This document shows, one piece after another, positions 43,145 through 50,593 of a DNA stretch of 64,000 nucleotides (its first letter is position 1; the number at the start of each line of letters is the position of its first letter). The notes under the pieces were generated by a model. It searched no databases, was not told the origin of the DNA, and saw only the letters and a program-made list of their open reading frames with translations. The position numbers and the translations under genes were made by a program. Source of the stretch: Chitinophaga flava (GTDB taxonomy: Bacteria > Bacteroidota > Bacteroidia > Chitinophagales > Chitinophagaceae); NCBI RefSeq assembly GCF_003308995.1, contig NZ_QFFJ01000001.1, positions 3,720,001 through 3,784,000 of the forward strand, read 5' to 3'.

Positions 43145-43840
43145 CTACCATTCCTGCGGTGGTTGTACCCATTTTTTTCTGGTCAGCTTTAGCTGCAACT
43201 TTACTAGTGGAGATAACATGGTTTTGCATTTATTGATAAACCTTGCCGAGAGGTCTGCCCTGGAATAGAATGCGTGATAGATGGCGTCGTTGTAGGTAGT
43301 GCCTAGGCCAAACCTGTTGTGTTCCGGATGATGCAGGTACCATTTTTCTTCTTCGATTGCTGTGGGCCACCAGTATTTAACCTGGCCGCCCTGGTGTATG
43401 ATCTGTTCCGTCAGGTTCTGGCCGGCATCCATGTCTTCGGTCATGTTCATGTTGGGATAACCCAGTTCTTTCAGATAAGCGGTGGAAATACCGAAAAAGA
43501 ATGGGGATACGTACAGGTTTTGTGCATTACGCAGATGGTTGGCAGTTTGTGCTGCTCCCACGATGGTGCGGGGTTCGCTAAGATCGTTTAATAGCTGTGA
43601 CAGCCATTCCTTACGAGTGGGAATGCAGTCGATATCAAAAAATATAAGATAGTCGGTATCTTTTTCCGTAGTACATACGTGGTTCAGAAAGTCGCCATGG
43701 CTAAAGGATTCTTCTGTAATATGATGAATGGGAATACCAAACCTCCGGAATACTGCTTTCTGGTATTTAGGTACTTCGGGGTTGACATTCTCTTTGTAGA
43801 ATGAAAAGACTTTGAACTGTTGTGTTGTTGAATGGGACAT
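43145..43840 (-). CDS. Glycosyltransferase-like protein
   Basis: 231 residues. An acidic DxD-like motif FFDIDCIP (about residues 72-79) follows a nucleotide-binding-type strand. It ends the minus-strand run of glycosyltransferase genes and is one base from the gene before it, so coupling is likely. The fold resembles GT-A enzymes, but the N-terminal sugar-nucleotide motif is weak. MNMTEDMDAGQNLTEQIIHQGG may provide the acceptor side. Activity is inferred. Confidence 0.7.
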   Translation of the reverse strand: MSHSTTQQFKVFSFYKENVNPEVPKYQKAVFRRFGIPIHHITEESFSHGDFLNHVCTTEKDTDYLIFFDIDCIPTRKEWLSQLLNDLSEPRTIVGAAQTANHLRNAQNLYVSPFFFGISTAYLKELGYPNMNMTEDMDAGQNLTEQIIHQGGQVKYWWPTAIEEEKWYLHHPEHNRFGLGTTYNDAIYHAFYSRADLSARFINKCKTMLSPLVKLQLKLTRKKWVQPPQEW

Positions 43841-43841
43841 A

Positions 43842-44831
43842 TTACTGTTTGTTTAGAAATTTTTTGATAGATGTCCTGACAGGATCTGATTTTATGTTGA
43901 AGGGAGATAGGTAGAATAATACCAGCTGCTCTGTGGGCAGATGCCTGTCAGATAATCCTTTCCGGGCGAGGTAGATTCTGATGGGCGTAAGCAGCAACAG
44001 TCTCCATTTGTTTTTGTGTTTGGTTTTCCGACGAATGCTCAGGGCTTCATCATAGAGTGTCAATATTTGTGTGGCAGCTGCAATGCCTTCCATTAGCCTG
44101 TCGCGATAGCTGAGGGTTAGTCTTTCCTTTGGTATAAAATGAGCCAGTTTCAGGTCTTCGTTGTAGTACAGGCTGTAGCCCCATAGCAGCAAGCGTTTGC
44201 AGTATTCAAAGTCATCTCCGGTACTTAACTTTTCTCCGTTGCGGCCGTTGAGTAATGAAGGGTATCTTTCGTTGAATACGGAAAGGAATAATGATTTTCT
44301 GGTAACAAGGCCGGCCCCCAGCACAAAGCCACGATGAGATACGTCGCCGGATGTTTCGGCCGGAATACCGATTGCGTATTTATCCTTGAAGGTATCAAAC
44401 CAGGAAGGGAAGCTGCTACAGTCGGAAACGGGGTGACATTGTCCGCCGGCAGCGCCGGCCATCTTTTGTTGTTTGAGTGTTTGCCATGCGTTGAATACAT
44501 AGTTTTTGTCGAGCAGGTTGTCGTCGTCGCAGAAGAGCAGGCATTCATAACGGGCTTCCTGTGCTCCCTTTTTGCGGGCATGCATCTGTCCCGGCCGGGG
44601 TTCATCTACAATCCTGCATTGGGCATTGGGTGGATGGGCTTTGTTCCACCAGTCCAGGGCCAGACTGACGGTTTTGTCTGTAGAGGCATTGTTGACGAGG
44701 ATGATCTCCCACAAAAAATCTGTCGGCACTTCCTGTGACTGCAGATGTCCTAAGGTGAGCGGTAGCCGTGCTGCACTGTTATAACAACAGATAATAACGG
44801 AAACGCCTATATGAAATTCTTGTTGAGACAT
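43842..44831 (-). CDS. GT2 family glycosyltransferase
   Basis: 329 residues. The GT-A start VSVIICCYNSAARLPLTLGHL and strand ILVNNASTDKT are typical. The metal-binding motif is LLFCDDDNLL (about 105-114). A later block, TGDDFEYCKRLLLWGYSLYY, carries the acidic catalytic-type residues of the GT2 class. The C-terminal part is basic and may contact the membrane. It belongs to the surface-glycan cluster 43145-46855. Confidence 0.88.
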   Translation of the reverse strand: MSQQEFHIGVSVIICCYNSAARLPLTLGHLQSQEVPTDFLWEIILVNNASTDKTVSLALDWWNKAHPPNAQCRIVDEPRPGQMHARKKGAQEARYECLLFCDDDNLLDKNYVFNAWQTLKQQKMAGAAGGQCHPVSDCSSFPSWFDTFKDKYAIGIPAETSGDVSHRGFVLGAGLVTRKSLFLSVFNERYPSLLNGRNGEKLSTGDDFEYCKRLLLWGYSLYYNEDLKLAHFIPKERLTLSYRDRLMEGIAAATQILTLYDEALSIRRKTKHKNKWRLLLLTPIRIYLARKGLSDRHLPTEQLVLFYLSPFNIKSDPVRTSIKKFLNKQ

Positions 44832-44849
44832 GATTTCCTGTTTGAAATG

Positions 44850-45848
44850 TTATCCTACTTTGAGGTATCTGATGATGCTGCTGACGGGCAAGGGTACTGG
44901 TTTGTTTAATGCCGTATATACGCTGGCGTGCGTAGCGATATACTGTACCAGTTCAAACAGCCGGTGCGGATCGCTTGACCAGCGTGCTTTCCATAACTTC
45001 CCGATTGCTTTTCGGGAGAACCGGGAAGCAGACAGCAGCCGGGTACCGAGTAAATTGCGATGAGAAGGGAACACCTGCATGAGGCAGGTATCATAACACA
45101 CAAACGTACCGTAAATGAGGCGTTGAAGATAGTGGCGGTTGGCCCTGCCGGCAGGGATGATATGAGTGAGTTTTAATGTCGGCGCCACACCGGCTGCATA
45201 TCCATTACGGACGCACAGCAGTACCATCTGGGTGTCTTCTCCGCTGCTGAGTTGATTGCCCTTTCGGCCAGGCAATGTAAAGGTGCCTTTCCGGGCATGC
45301 TGAACATATTCTTTTAGCAGAAAGGTTTTGGTACATAGGCCGGTACCAAAAGGATAACACGATTGCCAGGCCGGTACTGCGGAGAAAGTCACGGTTGTTT
45401 CTGTCCGTTGCTGGAATGCCAGTCGTGCATAGTGCTCGATATTGCTTTCTATACCGTCTATAAAGTCTACCTGTACCTGTCCCGGGCCCCATGCGGCAAC
45501 CTGTGGATACTTTTTAAACAACGAAGTCAGCTCCTGTAGATAGTGGCTGTCTGGTTCATTATCGTAATCGATGTAAACGATATGTTCCCCGCGGGCGGCT
45601 TCTATGGCGGCGACGCGGGCATGGCCTACTCCCTGTTCCTTTACCAGGAGGAGTTGCATGTTGGGGATACGTTGCAGAAAATCCTTTACATATGAAAGGC
45701 TGCTGAGTGGGATGGGACTGTTGTTGTCTACCAGCAGCACTTCTGTCTGCAACCCGTTCCGGTTGAGCAGTTGTACAGCCTGGAGGCAGCGTCGTAAAAT
45801 TCGTTCATCGGGATCATAAGTACATATGACCAGTGAGTAGTCTATCAT
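44850..45848 (-). CDS. GT2 family glycosyltransferase
   Basis: 332 residues. YSLVICTYDPDERILRRCLQAVQ and VLLVDNNSPIPLSSL form the nucleotide-binding half, and IVYIDYDNEPDS (about 88-99) is the DxD-type motif. SSGEDTQMVLLCVRNGYAAG carries the catalytic-type acidic block. It resembles the gene at 43842 in layout and lies 18 bp upstream of it. The cluster suggests several sequential sugar transfers. Confidence 0.88.
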   Translation of the reverse strand: MIDYSLVICTYDPDERILRRCLQAVQLLNRNGLQTEVLLVDNNSPIPLSSLSYVKDFLQRIPNMQLLLVKEQGVGHARVAAIEAARGEHIVYIDYDNEPDSHYLQELTSLFKKYPQVAAWGPGQVQVDFIDGIESNIEHYARLAFQQRTETTVTFSAVPAWQSCYPFGTGLCTKTFLLKEYVQHARKGTFTLPGRKGNQLSSGEDTQMVLLCVRNGYAAGVAPTLKLTHIIPAGRANRHYLQRLIYGTFVCYDTCLMQVFPSHRNLLGTRLLSASRFSRKAIGKLWKARWSSDPHRLFELVQYIATHASVYTALNKPVPLPVSSIIRYLKVG

Positions 45849-45892
45849 GCTATTTTTTTATCAGATGAAGTACTGCTCCTGGTTGGCGAAGG

Positions 45893-46855
45893 TTATGAGG
45901 CTGGCTGCCGGAAGTAGCTGCGGAGCCATCTTTTGAAGCGCCGTCTCCATACCCTGTTTTTGTGGTAAGTGCGCCACTTTCCTTCCAGGTCAAAATCCCT
46001 GTTCAGGAAAAAGTAGTCTGCCTGTTTTTCCGGTATAAAGTATGACGGATGTACGAGTGGGTTGTCTATAACGCCGGTAGGCAATGCTGCATGGTCTTTG
46101 GGGGCGTTATAGGTATGTGTGGCATCGGGCCTGAAGCCCAGGTTGCTGATAAGATTTACCTGTGGCGCGATACACAGCCCGTTTTGAAAGAAGGTGGTGA
46201 AGTTGAACTGGTAATCCCAGGAGTCAATCAGACCGGCTTTCAGTCTGCGGAAGATGTCTGTCCAGCCTTCTATCAGGAAGGGGTCTGTAAAAATATTGCC
46301 CAGCAGTCTGTTAACGGAGGGTTCATCGTATTCCGATAGCTCCATATCGTAATGTTGCCAGGCCCGGCGCCAGCTGGCCCAACCCCAGATATGGCTGTAC
46401 TGGGAGAAATAATAGCTGGCTTCTCCCCATTTTCTGCCCATCTGAAGGTTGGTGCCGGTGATGTTCATAATGCGTGTATCGTATCGGTAGCGCTGTAGCA
46501 GCTGGTCACAAAACGGGAAAAAATCTGCCGAAGGCAAACAATCATCTTCCAGTATAATCCCTTCTTCCTCCTGCTCAAAAAACCAGGTGATCGCTTCTGC
46601 CACAGCTACCTTACAGCCTTTGTTGACCTCATTGAAACGTGTGCGCACAGAACAGTCCCAGTCGATCTGGTTGTAGATTTCCCGGGTGGCCTTACATAAG
46701 AGGCCATCCTTTTCCACACCTGGCCTGGGCCCATCTGCAGCGATATACAAGCGGGAGGGCCTGACAGCTTTCACCCGGTCAAATACCCGCCGGGCCACAT
46801 CCGGCCGGTTGAATACCAGTAATAAAACAGGAGATTGCACTGTGTAATGCGCCAT
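45893..46855 (-). CDS. Glycosyltransferase (paralogue of the gene at 1144)
   Basis: 320 residues from the ATG at 46855; the TTG at 46864 is not needed. PVLLLVFNRPDVARRVFDRV, LYIAADGPRPG, EGIILEDDCLPSADFFPFC and YYFSQYSHIWGWASWRRAW match the 1144-2070 protein block for block. It is the first gene of the minus-strand glycosyltransferase run and divergent from the one at 46915 by 59 bp. The acceptor is not known. Confidence 0.87.
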   Translation of the reverse strand: MAHYTVQSPVLLLVFNRPDVARRVFDRVKAVRPSRLYIAADGPRPGVEKDGLLCKATREIYNQIDWDCSVRTRFNEVNKGCKVAVAEAITWFFEQEEEGIILEDDCLPSADFFPFCDQLLQRYRYDTRIMNITGTNLQMGRKWGEASYYFSQYSHIWGWASWRRAWQHYDMELSEYDEPSVNRLLGNIFTDPFLIEGWTDIFRRLKAGLIDSWDYQFNFTTFFQNGLCIAPQVNLISNLGFRPDATHTYNAPKDHAALPTGVIDNPLVHPSYFIPEKQADYFFLNRDFDLEGKWRTYHKNRVWRRRFKRWLRSYFRQPAS

Positions 46856-46914
46856 AGCAGGCAAATAATGGATAATAAATTTCTATGCTATAAGTAAATT
46901 TACCAAATTGCGTT

Positions 46915-47682
46915 ATGGAAAACAAGCTAGGCATGCAGGAAACAAATAAACTGGTCAGTATTATCATCGCCACCTACAACTCGGAAAAATATATCCGCGA
47001 GTGTTTGTCGTCCATCCTTTCCCTGGGAGTCAATACCATCGAGGTAGTGATCGTGGATGGTGGAAGTACGGACCAGACCATCGATATCGTAAAAAGTTTC
47101 GATAGTCGTATGGTGTCCTGGAAAAGCAGCCCTGATAAAGGTATTTACGATGCCCTGAATAAAGGTGTGGAAAGGGCACGCGGCAAATGGCTTTATTTTA
47201 TGGGTGCTGATGACCGCCTGCTGCCAGGTTTTGCAGAGATGATGCAATATCTGAAAGATGAACATACTGTGTACTATGGTAATACTACCGAATTTTTTGA
47301 GAAAGAAGGTCCGCAATACCTGCTGTTGAAAGGGGAATTCAACAACTACCGCCTGGCCAAGTTTTGTATGAATCATCAAACTATTCTGTATCCTGCCAAT
47401 GTCTTCAAAAAATATCATTACAATCTGCGTTATAAAGTGTATGCCGACTATGCGCTGAACATCCAGGTGTGGGGCGATAAAACATTTACCAAGATTCATC
47501 TCCCTATCACTATTGCCCGGTACAATATGGATGGTTTCTCTTCACTCACGAAAGACAAGGATTTTGTATTTCAACAGGAGAAGTTTCAGCTGGTGAAAAG
47601 GAGCATGGGCTGGTTGATATACCTGCGGCTGTTGTCCAGAAAATACAAATACCAGCTGCGCGGAAAAAACTGGGAACAGTAA
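46915..47682 (+). CDS. GT2 family glycosyltransferase
   Basis: 255 residues. VSIIIATYNSEKYIRECLSS, VVIVDGGSTDQTIDIVKSF and WLYFMGADDRLLPGF (the DxD position) give a compact GT2 enzyme, close to the WcaA-type class. It is the only plus-strand gene in the glycan cluster and converges on the DUF5672 gene with a 17-bp gap. Confidence 0.9.
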   Translation: MENKLGMQETNKLVSIIIATYNSEKYIRECLSSILSLGVNTIEVVIVDGGSTDQTIDIVKSFDSRMVSWKSSPDKGIYDALNKGVERARGKWLYFMGADDRLLPGFAEMMQYLKDEHTVYYGNTTEFFEKEGPQYLLLKGEFNNYRLAKFCMNHQTILYPANVFKKYHYNLRYKVYADYALNIQVWGDKTFTKIHLPITIARYNMDGFSSLTKDKDFVFQQEKFQLVKRSMGWLIYLRLLSRKYKYQLRGKNWEQ

Positions 47683-47699
47683 TCGCAAAATCATATGCA

Positions 47700-48509
47700 T
47701 CAGCGTTCGATGTAAGTTTTCCAGAAGCCCGGAAACTTAGACCAGGCATGGCATCCCAGCGGCAGCCGGTGATGGTTTAACTCATACAGCTCCGCTGCAT
47801 TCACCTCAAATCCAAACCGGTAGGCCCTCTCCAGTGGCGCCACCCTGAAAGCAGGATATATAGCAGGAAACACCTGCGACCAGATAATATCTTCATTAAA
47901 GTCGAAGCCTTTGTAATAGTTTGTCAGATGATAATTGTAGATCAGCTCCCTGGTGCTGGCCGGTACCATCTTGCACAACCACGCAGCGTTTGACAAAAGA
48001 AAACGATATCCTTTCCATATTACCCGGTATTGCCGGAGCCGTTTCAAAGCCTTTCTGCCAATGCTAATATTGCGGATAGAAAACCCTGAATTGAGCATCT
48101 CCATAAAAGGTGCTCCGGGTGTGGCATTCATAAACCCTTCGAAGATGGGCGACCCGATAAAATCATAATCAAATCCGTGATGAGCAGCGATGTCGGAACT
48201 GAAGATGTACGCATCCAGCTCGTAGGTCATCATGAACTGATAATCCGAAAACAATGCATAGAAGGAGGGATTTACCTTCATCCTGTTGTAGTGAAGGATA
48301 GAAGAAAGCCATTCGGGTGCCACCGGTTGCAGTATCAGCTGTGGATGGATATGCTGATAGGATACAGTATCCATGCCGGCAGGGAAGACAAGAAAACAGT
48401 CATATGCTTTCAGGTGCCGGTAACAGGCTAGTAAAGAAACTTCTTCTTCTGCAGACATATAAGGCTGATGTACCGTGATGATCACGCACATGCTGTTGTG
48501 AACAGCCAT
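47700..48509 (-). CDS. DUF5672 family protein, putative glycosyltransferase
   Basis: 269 residues. The DUF5672 pattern is clear: FMMTYELDAYIFSSDI (a DxD-like region, about 92-107), FDYDFIGSPIFEGF, and NSGFSIRNIS, followed by NEDIIWSQVFPAIYP. The family is associated with surface-polysaccharide loci and is thought to contain glycosyltransferase-like folds. It extends the glycan cluster on the other side of the convergent gene. Confidence 0.8.
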   Translation of the reverse strand: MAVHNSMCVIITVHQPYMSAEEEVSLLACYRHLKAYDCFLVFPAGMDTVSYQHIHPQLILQPVAPEWLSSILHYNRMKVNPSFYALFSDYQFMMTYELDAYIFSSDIAAHHGFDYDFIGSPIFEGFMNATPGAPFMEMLNSGFSIRNISIGRKALKRLRQYRVIWKGYRFLLSNAAWLCKMVPASTRELIYNYHLTNYYKGFDFNEDIIWSQVFPAIYPAFRVAPLERAYRFGFEVNAAELYELNHHRLPLGCHAWSKFPGFWKTYIER

Positions 48510-48608
48510 GAGTTGCTGTTTTAGAGATTGATAAACGTAAGGTGTCTGACTAAAGCGGAAGGTTACGCGAAGTGAATAACAGGTGTAACAAACAAAGAGG
48601 GAAAGTGT

Positions 48609-49190
48609 TCAGTTATTATTGTCAACAGGTAATAGTCTGCCGTAAGCGGCCAGCACCCTGTTTACATTCCGTGCATGCTCAGAGCGTACTACCTCTACGC
48701 TTTGGTTTTTTACTCTGGCACTCAGCCGGATGATCTCATCATCGAGAATAAACAGCGCTATCTCTATTTTCAGCATGCGATCTTTTTGTGTGATGCCTTT
48801 GATATGATCATGCCGTGGACGGATAGTAAAATCATCCAATACAAACTGTTCAAATAAATCAGGATCCAGTTCGTACAACGCGGGGCCGTCCCCGGGTAAG
48901 GTCATATTCACTTTGCGTTTCATCATCTCCATACCCTCAGTACGCATGAAATTCCGGATGCGCCTTCTGAGGTTGGTCAATACCCTCACCGGGCTGGAGC
49001 CCTTGAATTTAACACAGGCCTCTGTCTGGAATTTGATGATGACTTTGATATGGATCTCTGATTTTAGGAGATGGTCCTCCAACGTAACACCTTTTACCAT
49101 TAAAATCTCGCCATGGGAGGAATTGTCCAGGAGGTAAGTTTTAAATAGCTCTGGGTTGGTTTGGTGTAGTGGTAATTCGGGGTTTTTCAT
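48609..49190 (-). CDS. Protein of unknown function with two tandem internal repeats
   Basis: 193 residues, no signal peptide. The protein consists of two homologous halves: about 6-87 (PELFKTYLLDN, MVKGVTLEDHLLKSEIHIKV, RVLTNLRRRIRNFMRTEG) and about 97-185 (PDLFEQFVLDD, HIKGITQKDRMLKIEIALFI, RNVNRVLAAYG). Each half reads as helix, strands, helix. I do not recognise a characterised family. It stands alone between the glycan cluster and the tRNA-Arg(CCT) patch. Confidence 0.65.
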   Translation of the reverse strand: MKNPELPLHQTNPELFKTYLLDNSSHGEILMVKGVTLEDHLLKSEIHIKVIIKFQTEACVKFKGSSPVRVLTNLRRRIRNFMRTEGMEMMKRKVNMTLPGDGPALYELDPDLFEQFVLDDFTIRPRHDHIKGITQKDRMLKIEIALFILDDEIIRLSARVKNQSVEVVRSEHARNVNRVLAAYGRLLPVDNNN

Positions 49191-49445
49191 AACATTACAG
49201 GTTGTGCTTTTAAGACATACATTGATCTAATACAAATACAGTGGAGGAAGGGGTTTTGTTCGGGGAGGGATGTTATAAGAGGCAGGGGCTTCAGGGGAGT
49301 CAATCTGATACAATCCTTGAAACGGTTTGTAAACAGACTAAGCCATTATAGGCTCTGGTATGGTAATAAAGCGGGAACTTAAAGATGGAAAAACTGATCT
49401 CATAAATCTTAAATAAAGGTGGGTTTATTTAACCCACCCTAAGCG

Positions 49446-49742
49446 TTAATTGCACGCACCTTCGTCTTCCCAAACACCATATGGATCTCCATTTGGCGTA
49501 TTGTTATATGAGTACCATTTCGCTTTCCATTTGTGACCATTATAAACTACTTCATAACCAGTATAATAAGCAACTGATGAATTCCATGGCAGAACCCCGG
49601 CACAGAGGGGAGTGCCTGTTGATGCTGATACTCTTGATGGTTTAGGGTGTTTCCTAATATTTTTATTGTTAGTTGGGGTCGTGGCAAAAACAAAACCACC
49701 CATAAATAGAATTAACAATAAGCTCTTTGAAAAATGTTTCAT
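49446..49742 (-). CDS. Small secreted protein with a chitin-binding-like (CBM5/12) module
   Basis: 98 residues. Signal peptide about 1-20 (ending VFATT), a short basic linker, then about 50 residues of a type 3 chitin-binding-like fold: LPWNSSVAYYTGYEVVYNG, HKWKAKWYSYNN, GVWEDEGAC. The aromatic residues W, Y and W that stack on sugar rings are retained. It carries no catalytic domain, so it is either an isolated binding module, a surface adhesin, or a remnant of a chitinase. Confidence 0.75.
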   Translation of the reverse strand: MKHFSKSLLLILFMGGFVFATTPTNNKNIRKHPKPSRVSASTGTPLCAGVLPWNSSVAYYTGYEVVYNGHKWKAKWYSYNNTPNGDPYGVWEDEGACN

Positions 49743-49879
49743 GTAGGCTAAACTTTAAAGGTAAGTAATGAATATTGTGACCAATTTATGGGTTAGATCT
49801 GCTAATGGGCAACACTTTTGTTTTTTATTTAATAAATGAATAGAGACTTTGAGGAAGGGTATTATCACAACTTCCCTAA

Positions 49880-50219
49880 ATAATGCTCTTTTGTACTATT
49901 ATTCGCTTACTTCCTGAAGCTCATTTACTTCAGGAATAAGCAATGGCTCTACTCTATGCTGTTCATGCGATTTTTTACGCTGCACCTCCATGCCTTTGCA
50001 GGCATAGTGGCATCGGTTATGATCCCATGTCTTCCTTACTTCCAGCGTTACTTCGATATTATTTACCTGTTCATAATTGGAGGTTATCTGATTATTGCGC
50101 TGCATAAGAATTATGGACAGTCTATCCTGAAATGCTGCATCAAAGGAGTTGCTATATGCTGCCTATATAACTTCCCTGTGGGTAATATTGATAGTAGTGC
50201 ATTTGTTGGTAAGCACTAG
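49880..50219 (+). pseudogene. Decayed membrane-protein gene, possibly DUF3667-like
   Basis: The plus strand encodes hydrophobic stretches reading FLKLIYFRNKQWLYS, then LHLHAFAGIVASVMIP and YLFIIGGYLIIALHKNYGQ. The first reads in frame without a start, and the sequence between them is easier to read as YAVHAIFYA in another frame, so a frameshift is likely. The pattern recalls the membrane part of DUF3667 proteins, from memory only. It is a fragment lacking the N-terminal zinc-binding part. Confidence 0.4.
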
Positions 50220-50253
50220 TTACGCAGGTTAAGGTTAACAAATCGAGCTATAT

Positions 50254-50342
50254 GGGGTAAGGTTTCTCTGGTTACCTGTATTCAAAGCCCTGATAGTGGC
50301 ATATTTTGGGGTAAGGTTTGGGGAAAAATGGGGAAGGATTTC
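50254..50342. repeat. GGGGTAAGG direct repeats beside tRNA-Arg(CCT)
   Basis: GGGGTAAGGTTT occurs at 50254-50265 and again at 50308-50319, and a diverged copy, GGGGAAGGATTT, at about 50331-50342. G-rich repeats of this kind resemble arm-type sites of tyrosine recombinases in Bacteroidota. No integrase gene is present. Confidence 0.45.
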
Positions 50343-50413
50343 GGGGTATTTTTACTTAATTCCCCTTTATCTCCCTTTACCGCTCTTTCCTCTGAAACCC
50401 ACGTCCATAAATG

Positions 50414-50449
50414 AAAAACGCCCAAACTTAGTAAAGCTAAGTTTGGGCG
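50414..50449 (-). terminator. Terminator of tRNA-Arg(CCT)
   Basis: CGCCCAAACTTA (50419-50430) pairs perfectly with TAAGTTTGGGCG (50438-50449), followed by TTTTTC on the minus strand. The stem starts with the same CGCCCAA as the terminator of tRNA-Arg(CCG) at 5949. Confidence 0.85.
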
Positions 50450-50463
50450 AATTAAGCGTTTTG

Positions 50464-50535
50464 TAGTCCCGACAGGGATCGAACCTGTATCTAAAGTTTA
50501 GGAAACTTCTATTCTATCCATTGAACTACGGGACC
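50464..50535 (-). tRNA. tRNA-Arg (anticodon CCT)
   Basis: A 72-base cloverleaf on the minus strand: acceptor stem GGTCCCG with CGGGACT (G-U first pair), T arm ACAGG-TTCGATC-CCTGT, and anticodon loop TTCCTAA giving CCT, which reads AGG. No CCA is encoded. The D arm has the same AATGGATAG core as the gene at 5994. Such tRNA 3' ends are common targets for integrating elements, and the adjacent region does look like a scar. Confidence 0.92.
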
Positions 50536-50593
50536 AGCCGTCTATACCCTAAACGGGTATCGGGTTGCAAAAGTAAGGGTTTTAAATTAATAT

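Noticed and set aside
50254..50342. CRISPR-like array in the GGGGTAAGG repeats
   Set aside because: Only three short, diverged repeats with irregular spacing, and no cas genes.
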